Source of the DNA: Gambelia wislizenii
Lineage: Eukaryota; Chordata; Lepidosauria; Squamata; Crotaphytidae
Direction: 5' to 3'
Assembly: GCA_030847615.1 (NCBI GenBank)
Contig: JAUMIR010000001.1
Span: forward strand, 264,181,187-264,245,186
Length of the DNA stretch: 64,000 nt
The stretch's first letter is position 1. Each line of letters begins with the position of its first letter. Of the stretch, positions 45,072 to 57,485 are shown piece after piece. The notes beneath the pieces are model-generated. The model worked only from the letters and a program-made list of their open reading frames with translations. It was not told the DNA's origin and ran no database searches. Made by a program: the position numbers and the translations under genes.

Positions 45072-45300
45072 ACTGTTTGATAAAATAGCTTTTAATGGTG
45101 CTGCACTGCTTTTATTCTTTGTTGTAAAGTAATATTTTAAATGGTTTTAATGTTGTTGTTAAATACGCACCTTCTTTTCTCAAGTGTTTCTATATTTTTA
45201 GCCATGTATGTTTTTATTGTTAATTCTTTATTTTCTAAGCAGCCTTGAGTCCCAGTCCAGGGGAAAGGTAGCATATACATAGAAGGATGGGTGGGTGGAT
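45072..45300 (+). repeat. LINE/SINE 3'-tail-like repeat
   Basis: TTTTAATGGT.., TGGTTTTAATGTTGTTGTTA, then AGCAGCCTTGAGTCCCAGTC and GGGGAAAGGTAGCATATACA. Same tail at 56172-56360, a short one at 47665-47715, and in reverse at 49736-49800. Family not fixed. Confidence 0.55.
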
Positions 45301-46002
45301 ATTTTTCTGAAGATGGAACCATGTGCACTGTATTGTTGCTCATTCTGTTTAAGATATGGCATAGTTGAGCAAGCTTCAGTTAGTTGTTCAATTCTTTTTT
45401 TAAAAAGTGACAGAGATTAGAATGGGGAGGTTTCTGGAGGCAGTAAAGAAAGCATCAGATATTTTTAATGGAGAATATATATAGTTCGTATAAATATAGT
45501 GCAAACTGTTTGGTTTGTCATCACATATCTGAAACCTGATACTGCACAATAAGGAGATATAATGACCTATTCTTCAACTCTCCATTTTACATTAGTTTCC
45601 AGGTCTTTGGACCCTGTCTGAATTTCTGTTCCCATCCAAGCCAATGCCCAGAATACCCATATGAGGAGATGAACAGTTTCTGATATGTCATGTACAGTAT
45701 GAGGAAAAGTGCATATCTAACCATAGATGCATAACTTCTCACAGCTAGTAGCAATTAGTTTTATGATATGCATACAATTCTATCACTGTACATGGAAGTC
45801 AAAGCTTATATAAAACATTTCATTAAATATATGGGAAAGAGTTTTGGACTAGACATGGACATTCTTAAAGTAAACCCTAGATTGTGGCCCTCCTACCCCT
45901 CCATCATTATGTCCCGATTTTGTTTTGCAAACAAATTGAACTTGCTTTGCTTTGCTGTCAGATTAGAAGAGAAATGCTTTTTAGATTTTTAAAGCTGTGG
46001 TG
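45301..46002. other. Intergenic, unassigned
   Basis: Nothing supported. Confidence 0.4.
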
Positions 46003-46200
46003 TAGTGTTTAGAGTGTTGTAGCTGGACTTTGGAGACTGAGGCTCATTTCCTCACTGAGCCATGAAATTCCCTGGCTGATTTCAGTCATCTCCTTTGACA
46101 GACACACCACAGAGGGTTGTTGGGAAGATAAGTTAGGAAAGAGGCAAACCATGTAGACTACCTCAAACTCACTGAAAGAAATCCTGGACATAAAATGCAA
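46003..46200 (+). mobile_element. tRNA-like SINE (type 2)
   Basis: GCTGTGGTGTAGTGTTTAGA (A-box side), CTCACTGAGCCATGAAA, and the CACCACAGAGGGTTGTTGGG body followed by GATAAGTTAGGAAAG. Same family as 33782-33985. Confidence 0.75.
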
Positions 46201-46309
46201 ATAATGAAAATGACATCACCAGGGCCTGCCCCCATTTCATCACCAGGTGCTGTCTCATAATAATATCAGAGGGCCATCCCTAGGGCTGAGGGTGTGGAGT
46301 TCTCTTGAC

Positions 46310-46535
46310 CTGGAGTCCTTTCACACTAAACAATTACAGTGGCATATTCCACTTAAACAGCCATGGTTCCATCCTATGGAATTCTGGGGTCTGTAGTTTG
46401 GGGATGCACAAGAGCTCTCTAGCTGAGCATGCCAAAGGCCCCTCCCTCAACTGCCAATCCCAGGATTCCAAAGGAGGAACCATGGTAATTAAAGTGGAAT
46501 CATAGCCCTGTAAGTGTGTAGTATGATAAGGCCCT
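46310..46535. mobile_element. Short TIR element (CCATGGTTCCATCC type)
   Basis: Ends AGTCCTTTCACACTA and (reverse complement) GGCCTTATCATACTACACAC. Interior ATCCTATGGAATTCTGGGGT and CTGTAGTTTG match the elements at 37245 and 38889. Internal inverted match CCATGGTTCC/GGAACCATGG. No ORF of interest. Confidence 0.65.
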
Positions 46536-46574
46536 GGGCAAATCCTAGTTCTCAATAAGCTCCCTCCATCTCAG

Positions 46575-47191
46575 GTCCTGTCTACATGGTAAAAAAAAAT
46601 ATGTACGCCGTTCGGAAGATCGCTCTTCTGTACACACAGCCGTTTGGATTCACATGTGTCATTCAGAAGGGGGGCTAGCGAATCCCCCGTAAACTATGTG
46701 GATTCGGCGTTAGGGAGGATTAGTGGATCTCAGCATAAAATATGTACAGCCGTTCGAATGGCTGATGGTCTGTACGCCCCGTTTGCACACATACGAACAG
46801 GCAATGTAATCTGATTAGCTGGCCGAGTAGAGGGGGCGGGGCTAGCAAGGAGGGGAATTGGGAGCGGCCACCATGTTGGATTCCCGGCTAAGCGAGAGTC
46901 CGGTTAGTCCGTGAATTTTATATATATTTATTTTTATTTTACTTTTTATTGTAGATAGGGAAAACTGAATGTCCGCAAAGCAGGCACCTTTTTAAAAAAA
47001 AAATTTAAAAAGGTGGCGGGAGATTTAAAACTGCCGCTTTGCTTGCTCGCTCCAGCCAGCTGGGGAAGGGGTTCATATGGAGTTTAGGGGGGTAAAAAAT
47101 TGTGGAGGTGGATCGTATGCATACGAATGGCTGCCTATTCGTATTTTTTTACCCCCAAAATGGATTTTTTTTTAAATCGTATAGACAGACC
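46575..47191. mobile_element. Non-autonomous TIR element with target duplication (GGCTTG-type ends)
   Basis: Ends GTCCTGTCTACATGG and (reverse complement) GGTCTGTCTATACGA, flanked by CTCAG on both sides (46570-46574 and 47192-47196). The CpG-rich middle with GGGGGCGGGGCTAGC and GGAGCGGCCACCATGTTGGA looks promoter-like but is part of the element. No transposase. Confidence 0.78.
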
Positions 47192-47196
47192 CTCAG

Positions 47197-49624
47197 TCTC
47201 CTCTTTGATTTTCCCCACTGATATGAGTTCATACATAGACAAGTCCATCATTCACCACACTAAATAGGGATAATTCTGTGTTGTTGGCTCTGTTTTGTTT
47301 TTCTTTAAGTAAAATTACTGTCTTAGTAGCTGGCTTCAAGGAATCTGTGCCCCTGTAGGACCTCCTTGCCTTCTTCTGCCTGGATTAATGAAGCACTAAG
47401 TGGACTTTCAAATCCTATGCAAGGATTGCACTGGACCAACCCACCTCCCATGGCACCCTTACACCCACTTGGAATTTGCACATTGGTCTTCATGTTGGCA
47501 TAGACATCTACACCCATACAGCCCAATCCCATTGCTCTCTATTTGCATCTTTTTAATTTATTATTTATTGAAACAAGATCACCAGATCCTATTGATGCAA
47601 GTACAATTAATAAATAAAATCACCTTAAAAGAATCCTAATACTGTAAAATAATAGGGAGAATCTGCTGAAATCACCTTGAGAGCCAGTTTTGGGGAAAGG
47701 CAGGATAGAAATAAAATTAATAAGTTAACTCTAGCCAAAAGCAACAACAGAATTCAGACCAAAGTAAACATTTTGAAACCATGTAAAAATTCAAATATAG
47801 GCCCATAGGTAAGTGTTCAGCTGGCAGCAAAGTGTGTAATCAAAGGAGGGCGGAGTAAAGCAGGGACAAGAGAAGATGGAAAGCAGAGCAGATAAATCCA
47901 CCATGAATAGGATCATAGTTGGAAAACGTTCTTCTTGAATAACAGCTCCCAGACTCCCCCTAGTGAGCATGGCCAGCAGGACAAAATCCTAAGTGGCCAT
48001 ACTGGCTGGAGAATTTCTACTCCAAACAAGTCATAGGATGTGAACATTTATTCTCACAGTGGCTGCAAATTCACACAGAAACAAGAGATTTGAGTCAGTA
48101 TCATGTGTAAAACAGGGGGATTAGCCCATCTTTCAAAGGGGCACATTCTTGGTAGTGGTTTCTTCTGTCGTCGTACCTTTGCAATCTGTCTACCCTAAGG
48201 GCACAATAGAGAGCAAGAGCAGGACGTGGTAATCATTGTAGGTCTGAATGTCACATAGCGATATGAGCCACCCATCCAATTCTTTCCCATCAGGCTTCTA
48301 GTTATAATATGCTGGCAATTATATCTGATGGGTGCAGATTCATTTCACTCTGAAAGCTTCCAGGTATAGCTAAAGGGTAGGATTGTCAAGGTAAAGCAAT
48401 ATGAGCACATTGAATAGTCTCCTTTTTATAAAACCTCTATTTATTTATTTATTTATTTATTTATTGGATGGATGGATGGAAAACAGACAAACAAAGAGAT
48501 AACAATATTTGCACTAATGATAAAGAAGCTTCTCTGTGAAATGATCTGTCTGTGATACTGACTGAAATTTTTAAAAATGGCATTTACCATTGATCTAGTA
48601 AACTGATTGCCCAGGGCACCCATTTTTATAGGTCAAATTCTCATTGTGAATCCTAACTAGAATAGACCAACTAAATCAATGAGATTTGTATTGACTTGTT
48701 ATTTAACAAGTGATTCAATAGGTCGACACTAGCTGGGACCAAGCAGCAGCATTCAATCCAATGTTTCCATTATCTTGTCCATTTCAGACAGCTCTGGGCA
48801 TTTAAACACACAGCCTCTTACAGGTTTAAAGTCTTTACAGTACTTTGCAGGTTTAAAGTCTTTCCAGTACTTAGCCAATGTGTTGAGTCAGTCACAAAAT
48901 TCAGTCAGTCATTTCTAAAGATCAGAAATAATTTTGATTCATTACACCAACTAAAAGTCCAAAACAAGATGCTCTAATCTATGTCCCCACAATGTGCAAT
49001 ATATACTTGTTAAGTGTCCAGTTAAAAACCAATAAAAGTTCCATCTATGACATTCCTTTCAACATATTCTAAATAAAGTTTCAATTGCTCAGATTATGAT
49101 ACGTGTCAGAGTTATTTCATTCAAAATGTAGTGATTCAGTGGTGTCACTAGGGGGTGTGGGAGGTGTGCATGGCACCAAGTGACACCATCAGAGGGAGTG
49201 AAAAAATGACTGTCTATAAAAAAATCTGTGCAGTGTTTCAGCAGAAGTTTAATATCTTTTATAAAAAATATCCCTAGCACCGTGTCCAGCTAGGTGAGCC
49301 TTCTTGTTCCTCTCCCACATGTAGGTTTTCGGTGACCCTCAAAGTCATGCATAGATTGCTGGGAAATGTAGTTTCCAGAACCTTGGAACTGAAACCAAAG
49401 ATTCTTTATGGTCTGGTACAGGAGGGGGTCGTGTACCCATAGGGTACACGATGATTTGCTGCACCAAGTGACAGCAATCCTAGTGGTGTCACTGTATTGA
49501 TTAATCACAGATTTTAATAAGAACATCATATAACAATCATCTCATTCAGCAAAAGATCTAGTCAATCAAGATCATCATGTTTTTTTTTTTATTATTTTGA
49601 GTGAGTAAATGCCATTTATCCAGT
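47197..49624. other. Intergenic, mostly unassigned
   Basis: A (TTTA)n then (GGAT)n microsatellite lies at 48438-48480. 47665-47715 carries a LINE/SINE-tail-like piece (CACCTTGAGAGCCAG..GGGGAAAGGCAGGATAGAAA). No gene supported. Confidence 0.5.
48438..48480. repeat. (TTTA)n-(GGAT)n microsatellite
   Basis: About seven TTTA units followed directly by three to four GGAT units. Confidence 0.9.
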
Positions 49625-49657
49625 TCTCTGGCTTTTCTTCGCAAACGAAGATTCAGG
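49624..49657 (-). mobile_element. Minimal 34-bp LINE 3'-end insertion (copy D)
   Basis: TTCTCTGGCTTTTCTTCGCA through GATTCAGG is identical to the extreme 3' end of the LINE at 14306, 39028 and 59814, then identity stops. It covers only the GA-rich tail junction and the TCTTCG-CAAA-CGAAGA stem-loop. Probably an extremely 5'-truncated insertion. Confidence 0.72.
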
Positions 49658-49947
49658 TAGTTACTTTGAAAAATGCAATTTAGTCAGCTAGTATGAATTC
49701 TTTCATTCTTTTTTATCCACTCATTCATTCATTTATGTGATTGATATCCAACCTTTCTCCCAAAACTAAGACTCAAGCTAGCTCATAAGAAGATGAACTA
49801 AAAAAGGTACATTTTTTTAAAAAAATACCATTAACAGTTATTAATATTAAACTGATTATAATATTAAACCAATTAATACAATTAAACCAATTCTAAATTG
49901 AAAAACAACTGAATTAAAAGCAACTTAGAGGTGCATTAATAAAAAAA

Positions 49948-50130
49948 GGTTTGTTGCTGTGTGCCTTCAAATAGTTTCCAACTTATGGCAACCCTATCAT
50001 GGGGTTTTCTTAGTCTGAGAGTGTGTGACCTGCCTGAGGTCATCCAGTGGGTTTTCATGACTGAGTGGATTCGAACCCTGGTCTCTAGAGTCATAGTCCA
50101 ACATTTCAACCACTACACCATGCTGTCTCA
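49948..50130 (-). mobile_element. tRNA-derived SINE (type 1)
   Basis: Minus-strand copy: GTTGCTGTGTGCCTTCAAAT at left, GGATTCGAACCCTGGTCTCT (B box reverse complement) and CAACCACTACACCATGCTGT at right. Internal deletion after GGGGTTTTCTTAG. Confidence 0.85.
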
Positions 50131-53100
50131 ATAAAGAAAGCACAACCCATTAATTCATAGAGGAGTGAGTCCGCAAAAGTTCTATGAGACCTCACACATT
50201 CAAAAACAGCCAACTAGAGCTTAGTTAATACAGAGAATATTGTAACAATGCAAATATGAGTCCAATTAATTCAGTGGTAAACATTCAGTACCACACAGTC
50301 TTGCCCTGGACACAGCTGCAAACTCAAGCAGCTCTTGCTGATGCAAACATTACCATTCCAGTCCTTTATTTATTTATTTATACCCCGCTCTTCAGCCACA
50401 AGGCTATCAGAGCAACTTACAAATTGTTTTAAGCAATAGTAGTTTACACATCTACACTGCATTAAGCAGTTTCCAATGTGTGTCAGCCATACCTCTATCA
50501 TCTCATTTTCTCCATTTTACACGATCATCTCATTTCACACACAAAAGCCCGCTTCACCTCACCACCTCACTCCTGCTAAAGGATCTTGTCATTTGGGAAA
50601 CCACTCTGGCTTGTACCCCTCTGGTGCCACTATGCTGAAGCATGGTAGCCTAGGTTAGTTATAGTATATGCCAAAACCCAGAATGTCTCAGATGCATTCC
50701 AAATGAAAAACCCATGGTGCTTCTGGCTAGAATGACTGCCCAACAGCATAGGCTGGAGGATGGTCTTCTCCTGGAGGTGCCAGTGTTGGGAACTCTTCCC
50801 TGCTGCCTTTTCCCACCTTCCTGGTTTTTATTCATGCTTGCCAGGATCATTTTGGTCTGCACAAAGAATTGGTCCATACCTGAAGATGATCTGGAGCAAA
50901 ACCCAGGCTCATTCTACCTTTATAGCAGAACAATGGCTGCCTCATCATAGAAGGTGGAAAAGAGAGACATCTCTACCTGATAGAACAGGGGATGATATAG
51001 GAGACCCTTCAGACTGCCTACTGATTCTTCCCTTTTCCCAAGTAAATACATAAGATTTTAGGGAAGTTGCTTTTTGGATTATGACTTCCAGTATCCCCTC
51101 CAGCCAACATCTGGCTCTGAAACGTTGAACTTTTTCAGCTTCATAGTGGACTTTTCTGCAATTGTCTTGATTGTGCATCATTTATTTTGGGATCCATCAT
51201 TCCGAATGTCATCACAGTGGGAGAGCTCATGAAAAGCACAGTATCTTAAAAGTATACCCACATGTTCCACATAACACAGAGAGGGATACACAGTACAAAT
51301 AAACGTGTACATTTGTCTAAGCATTTCTGCAGCCTTATCAAAAGGGTGCCACAAAGCAATAAAATTTGCTGCAGTCTTCTACTGAAGCCGCCAAGAGCAT
51401 GTAATAAAGAAGAAGGAGGAGAAGAACCTGCTCCCATTTGGTTTTATAGTGCTAAAGTAGATGGCATTAACCAGGGCTTATAAATAAAAAGTAACTACTG
51501 TAGCACTCGATTTAGGAAGCCTGCAATCAGATGATCAAAACCCCAGATGAGGCCTTCGGGCTGACCTTTGCTTGCTATTATTTTTCTCCCACTGTAGCTT
51601 CAGTGTGCCCTTTTCTGGTGGTAGGTGAACTCATTAAGTGTTTTTGCAAATGAGATGAGAGACACACTAAAAGGAGGGGGGGGGCTTCCCTGCAGTCAAA
51701 ATAAATAAATAAATTCATGTTATAAACCACCAAACCCAACAAGCACAGGAAGCACTCAGTTGCTCTAGATGTACACACTTGGGGCATTTTTTATTTATTT
51801 ATCTATTTTAAAGCTCCAGCCATCACCGCTCCAAAAAAAACATGGAGCTGGGGAGTGGGAGAGAAATAACAGCAAAATGGGAGGGAAAATCACCATCTCT
51901 TAACTGGTGAGGCTTTAAGATAGGACAGGCCAACTGTGGCAATTGGGGAGGGGCACTTTTATGTGCTGAGATCCTCTGGTGGGCACATAAGAAAATCCAG
52001 AGTGGCCAGAAATCTACTTCAGAGTCTCAAAATGGTATTTGGGAATGTTAACCAGTACAGGTAGGCCTTGCAACCTGTAGATAAATTTCTGCCATTGGAT
52101 GCTTTGGGGACAAGCAATTCACCTTCTCTTTGGACAGAAAACAGTCAGGCTGGGGATTCTACAGGTACCAAGGGCCACGAAAACAATCCTGGGGAGGGGC
52201 TCACTTTGCCCACTCCTGCTTTAAAGCAATGGTTCACCTTCACATCTGCTTAGTCACAAAAGAAGCATAATTGTTCCATATCTGACTTTGGCTGTTAAAA
52301 TGCAAATAAGCAGGATGGCACACCGTGGGCTGGGGGAGAGATTTTATTCCATAGGTGGAAGTGAAGAGCTCCAGGCCTATAATGTGACCTGAATTAGAGG
52401 CTACGGACAGGACTGTCTGTGTGTTTTATGTTTTTTAAAATAATAATAAAAAAGAACCTTTGTGTTCACAAACTAATAAAAATGATGAGTGTTCACAGGG
52501 TGCTGACTCTGGCAGCAAAAAAGTATGCAAGATGGAGGAACTACAAGCCCCTGAATGAAATTAAACGTTGGGGGGCAGGACTGTTGTCATTATTGTTATT
52601 CAGTGCAACACTGTTAGATGTTTGCAAGTTTTACTCCCATTGTTACCAGCTTGCTTCCTCAACACAAACAGTACATGTTGCTGAACCAGGAGGAATCATA
52701 CAGAGTCAAGTGGACCACACACAGGCTATAGGCAGCTGTGATACAGCCTTTGCCTCAGTGCATGCTCACACACATGCCTCTGAGGACTTGGCTGCCTTGT
52801 GAGACACAATCTTGGGGTTCCTCTGTCTGGGAATTTCCTTAATTGCACCTCCTTTTGTCTAGCTGCCACCTCCCTTTGAGTTCTACACCCTCCTTACAAC
52901 ACAGTCCAAAGGGAGACTGTGAGGTTTCCTTCTCTACTCCCTGCCACTGCAGAGATTTTACTTCCCCCTCCCCTCAGTCCTGAGGAGGAGAGAAATGACC
53001 AAGCAAACAAGGCACGTGTACGCATCAGCTGAAGAAAGATTAGAAAAATGTATTTATTCTAAGGAGAGTTCATAACATGCAGATAATTCTCATGGAAAGG

Positions 53101-53667
53101 CTCTTCCCTCCCAGGTACATTCATAGAAGTTACAGATAGCTTAAGCATTCAGCCAAGTAGGGAAAATAAATATAATTCCCTAACGCAACCTATCTAATAC
53201 ATTTCCTGATCTACTCACTGACCATGAAGTTCAGTCTGCTGAATTCAGGGGAGGCTGTGAGCCAGAGCCTTCAGGCCATCTCCAACAGCCTTTCCTAGGC
53301 AACCTGAGGTTCTCACCCCAGGATGCTCCTTTGGTGTCTCTCCACCTGAGATGAGGTGCTCCCATCCCAGGGTCCCTTTGTTCTCTCTCAGATCTCTTGT
53401 TCTGCCTACCTGAGATAAGGTTTCCCCCACCACCACCTTGGGACTCCTTTGTTCTGCCTGCAGGCAGTATTTATTACCATGTCCTGGAAGTTTCTGAAGA
53501 TCGCCACTCTGTAAGTCTTGATTGGTCATTTGTCCTTGCTGGTCAGTGACGTCTGTGATGATGCTGACCCTAAAGGTGTTACCTTTCTCCCACCTCTAGT
53601 TAACCCTTTGTTTATGATGCTGTGCTGGAAGATAATGAGAAATTGGGTCTTTCCCATTATCACAACA
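50131..53667. other. Intergenic, unassigned
   Basis: No gene supported. At 50363-50425 TTATTTATTTATTTATACCCC starts a short lizard-repeat-like relic. Short open frames on both strands lack motifs. Confidence 0.45.
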
Positions 53668-54505
53668 GCTTTTTTGAGTTTGGGACTACGGTTTTGGGAG
53701 AACTAAGGACTCGTCTATATGGGGGGGGGGACACAAACATGTCCGAAAAAACAGGCATTCCCAACGATACAACCTATCTTCACAGTCAAAAGAGCCCCAC
53801 CAAACTCTGCATGACCCCTAGCCAAGATGGTGGCTGTGAGTGATTTACTCATGATTTTACATCTGCCACCACCAAATTTTTTAAAAAAAACTTTCCCATG
53901 GTGAGCACATGCAACATTTTGTATTTTTAAAAAAAGAAAGAAAAAAAGAGAGTATAAGATCGCAATTTGATCGATGTAACAGACTCTCGCATAGCCGAAA
54001 ATCCAACCTGGCAGCAGCAAGCGCTTTCCCTGTTTGCTAGATTCCCCCCCCCCAATGCTCATCCAGCCAATCAGATTACGGTACTTGTTCCTACCTGCGC
54101 AAATGCAAGTGTTTGAATGATCACACATTCATATGCCATACAGAGCTTTTTAAAAAATCCATATGAAGCCCCAGAGGCTTCTCACACGGACTTTGTGGTG
54201 GATTTGGCTGTCCCCCTTCCTAATGACACATATTTATGCAAATGTCCATGTGAACGGATTGCCTTCCATTCACATCCCAGTAGGATTATTTTCACCATAT
54301 AGACAAGCCCTAAGTTTCAAATCCCTGCTCAACCATGGTAAACCAGTAGGTTATCTTGGGCAAGTCCCACTCAGTCTCAGAGGAAGGCAATGGCAAATAC
54401 CCTCTGAAGAAATCTTGCAAAAAAAAAAAAGCCAAAAACCCTGTGAGAAGGTCTCCTTGGGATCATCATAAGTCAGAAATGGCTTGAAGGTACACATAAG
54501 GTATT
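53668..54505 (+). mobile_element. tRNA-derived SINE (type 1), split by a TIR element
   Basis: Left part 53668-53707 (TTTTGAGTTTGGGACTACGG) and right part 54310-54505 (TTTCAAATCCCTGCTCAACC, CTCAGAGGAAGGCAATGGCA, ATCATCATAAGTCAGAAATG, GCTTGAAGGTACACA). Interrupted at CTAAG by the element 53708-54309. The right part has an A12 run. Confidence 0.8.
53708..54309. mobile_element. Non-autonomous TIR element with target duplication, in a SINE
   Basis: Ends GACTCGTCTATATGG and (reverse complement) GGCTTGTCTATATGG in the same register, flanked by CTAAG on both sides (53703-53707 and 54310-54314). No transposase. The interior differs from family A. Confidence 0.82.
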
Positions 54506-55827
54506 TGATCAGCCTGCTGGCCTGATATAGCACCATATGAAAGCAATCAAGCTCCATGTGCCCCTGCCAGACAATTGTAGGCCCTTTAGAATAGCTTCTG
54601 CTAGAATGTCTCATAAGCCTAATGCGTGACTGAAGAGAAGTGGTAGGTAATGGCCACAATCCAGAGCACAGTTAAAAGCTATTTAAGCTCATTGATTGCA
54701 AGTCCACTTAATGTTGTGCTGCATTGTTGCCAATATTCACTGGTTGGTTGGTTTATTTTTGACTCCCCTTAATATAAAACCATAATACACATTATTTTGA
54801 AGAACACTCCAGGCAACATAAAACCACTGTGCAGACGATTAAAACAAAACAATAGCTTTTGCTTATAATCCACCAAGGTAAATGGCATTTTTAAAAAATG
54901 AGAAGCACACTCATATTTTTGCATAATTCCCATTCATTTTAACTGGGGTTTTGCAGAAGAGGGGCCCTGCTAGCTCAGGACAAAGGTCCATCTAGCTTTG
55001 TCCCTGCTTCTAACAGTGATCAGCCAGATACCTCTGAGAAACCTACAAACAGGGAATAAACAATCATACCATCTCACAAGTGCCCCATGATGCATGCTGT
55101 CTCAGGGAGGTGGAGGTCGCAGTGAGCTAACTTCCAAATGGATTTTGTTTTCTGGCCAGGCTGGTCCCGCCACAAACCAAGGTGAGGCAGCTGTCTCAAG
55201 TGGTAGATGATGAACTTAGGTGGTCACCGCAACACTCCTGTTCTCCCCTCCACCTTGCACTTAGTGGCAAAACTTCCAGGTAGACAGTGAAAAACTAAAG
55301 CACTCCTGTCTTGTAGGGATAGCTTTGTTGGCCATAAGACAGAACAAAACAAAAAATCCAAACTGCAACCAGTGGCAATAACTTCCTTAGGCCACCCAAA
55401 AGGTGCAAAATACTTCATGTCAGCATTCAAAACTCACAGGCTTCTTCATCAGACAAGGATAATAATAAAACATGCAGATAACAGTGGCAGGCATCCTCTT
55501 TAGTATTTACGATGTCATAAGCCAGACTTACAACTTCATAACTAATGGGATTTATGTTTACAGTCATTGCACCATTGCAGTGACTGAAAGTGCCCATTTG
55601 CAGTATTAGCTGGCCAAGATTCTAAGCTTTCATTTTTATTTTATTTTTTAAAAAGCATGTCTCTAGCCCTAATGGGAGCTGAGATATGGAACAAAACATA
55701 CTGCTCAAACTTCAGACAATGATGTTGTGAATAATTGCAGATGTCTGTCCTGTCCCTCCCCTGCTCCCACTGGTAAAAGAAGGGAGAGAGCAAGTACCCA
55801 AGCACCCGGAGAGGAGAGAGATAGAGG
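54506..55827. other. Intergenic, one old-repeat relic
   Basis: 54958-55060 (CAAAGGTCCATCTAGCTTTG, AACAGTGATCAGCCAGATAC) is a relic of a common reptile repeat. Nothing else assigned. Confidence 0.45.
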
Positions 55828-56100
55828 GTTCATCTACACGGGCTAAATACCCTGGCTTGCCCCTGTCTCAGAGCCATGTAGTCCAAATGACACAGGGCAT
55901 TTGCCCCATTCTGCCCCTGGACAGTCCTCACTACCCTCAGGGCAGATATGAGGCTCAGACAGGGGCAAGCCAGTGTATGGCCCGATAAAGCGTTATAGCA
56001 AAATACCTGTTTACATTTGTTACTGGCCAGCCAAACCTGGATTGGGCCCCACATGTCCGCAGGAGTAAATCTGGCACAGCCCGTAGGATCCAAAGAAGAG
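55828..56100 (-). mobile_element. Family-A TIR element, partial, inverted
   Basis: Reverse-complement of the family-A right half: GGGTTCATCTACACGGGCTA, then GCCCCTGGACAGTCCTCACT and CCCACATGTCCGCAGGAG. The other end is missing. Confidence 0.65.
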
Positions 56101-56171
56101 CAGCAGCAGGGGGTATTGTTTTTTTCACTCTAGTAGCCAGCGCACAGGATGCATGCTCTGGTTCTGGGGCT

Positions 56172-56360
56172 TAAATGTTTAGTGTGTTAAATGTTTAGTG
56201 CTTTAACTTTATAAATTGTTCAATTGCTTTTTAAATATGCAGAAGTCATTGTATAGTTTTTAATCTGTATTTTTTAAAATATGTCGTCAACCTCCTTAAG
56301 TCCCATTATGGGGACAAAGGTGGGATATAAATGAAATAATAATAACAGTAACAACAACAT
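56172..56360 (+). repeat. LINE/SINE 3'-tail-like repeat
   Basis: AAATGTTTAGTGCTTTAACT, CTCCTTAAGTCCCATTATGG and GACAAAGGTGGGATATAAAT followed by AATAATAATAAC. Second copy of the tail at 45072-45300. Confidence 0.6.
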
Positions 56361-56840
56361 AATAATAATCCTGTTGACTGAAACAGGAAGGAGAAAGACC
56401 CTTCTCCCTACTATTGCGGCTTTCTTTCCCTGCCCTGCCTCACATTCTGCCACCACTGCTTTTCTCCTTCCCCGGTCCCCACACCTCAGCTCACCCTCCC
56501 CACCTCTCCCTCTCACCCTGCACCTTGCTTTGTGGCTCTGCCAGAAGCACCCACTGCTGCTGCCTGCCTACCTGCCATCTGTTTAATGGCAGGTAGTTTA
56601 ATGGCAGGAGCCACACTGTGCTCCTTTACAGGGGATCAGCTGGCAGGATGGCAGCAGCATGAGATGAGGCAAGTTGGGTGGGGAGGAAGGGATGGTGCAG
56701 AAAGAAGGCTCCAAGGTACAAGGTGGGAAGAAAAGTTAAATGAGGAAGGAGCGGGGATGTGAGGGAGAACAGATGAATGGAGGAAAGCTGGGTTAAAGAG
56801 CCTCCTCATCCCCACCCCCACCAAAAAAAGAAAGACAGAG
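56361..56840. other. Intergenic, unassigned
   Basis: CT-rich low-complexity stretch at 56400-56560. TGGCAGGTAG/TTTAATGGCAGG is duplicated near 56585-56610. No gene supported. Confidence 0.4.
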
Positions 56841-57485
56841 GTCCAGTTTAGATGGTGAAATAAATCCTCTTAGAATCGGGGGGGGGATCCCATGTGTCTA
56901 AATGGGATCCTGCAGCGGTCCATCATTTTCAGAGGGAGGGGGATCAAAATTCAGGAAAACTACGCAGGAAAAGCTTTTGCAGCTTTTTCTGAGGTTTGTT
57001 TTTTAAAACTGCAGGGAAAATGTGTACTCTCTCTCATTAGGACAACCAAATCGCATTGCAGCACATTCCTCAAGTGGATAGCTGATTGGACAGACATGCA
57101 CAGGGGGAAGAGCTTTCTAACAAGGCAGCACCCAGAACTGCCACGTTGGATTTTCACAGTAGCAATCGTGCACTGAGATGACAAAACAGCCTTTCTTTTT
57201 TTTCTTTTTTTTTAAATTTAAGTGGAAGATCACTCTTCCGCACCTTGGATTTAGTCTTTTGTTTTTTAATTGTTTGGCGGGGGGAAATTGGAGAGAATAA
57301 GACCGCGAGTAATTCACTTGCGGCCGCCATTGTGATTCACTGGCATGCCTCTGTGTGAACAGCAAACACTGATAGCTGCACACACCCACAATCTTGCCAA
57401 AAAAAATGTGGAGACAAATGAAAGCTACTGCAAATTGACGTTACTGTGCACCAATTCACATTTTAATCCCTCATATAGACGGGCC
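56841..57485. mobile_element. Non-autonomous TIR element (GGCTTG-type ends)
   Basis: Ends GTCCAGTTTAGATGGTG and (reverse complement) GGCCCGTCTATATGAGG. Flanks CAGAG and CAGAA fit a 5-bp duplication with one change. The interior includes GCGGCCGCCATTGTGATTCA, CpG-rich but inside the element. No transposase. Confidence 0.72.

Noticed and set aside
46840..46910. GC/CpG-rich patch with GGGGGCGGGGC and GCCACCATGTTGG, like a promoter with Kozak start
   Set aside because: It lies inside a TIR element with exact target duplications, and the frame after the ATG is short and without motifs.
48438..48480. Regular repeats as a CRISPR-like array
   Set aside because: Units are 4 bp, without spacers; a simple microsatellite in a vertebrate genome.
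52419..52802. 127-residue open frame in intergenic DNA
   Set aside because: No motif, no splice or promoter context, and composition like the surrounding DNA.
57300..57360. GCGGCCGC patch as a possible CpG island
   Set aside because: Too short and inside the TIR element 56841-57485.
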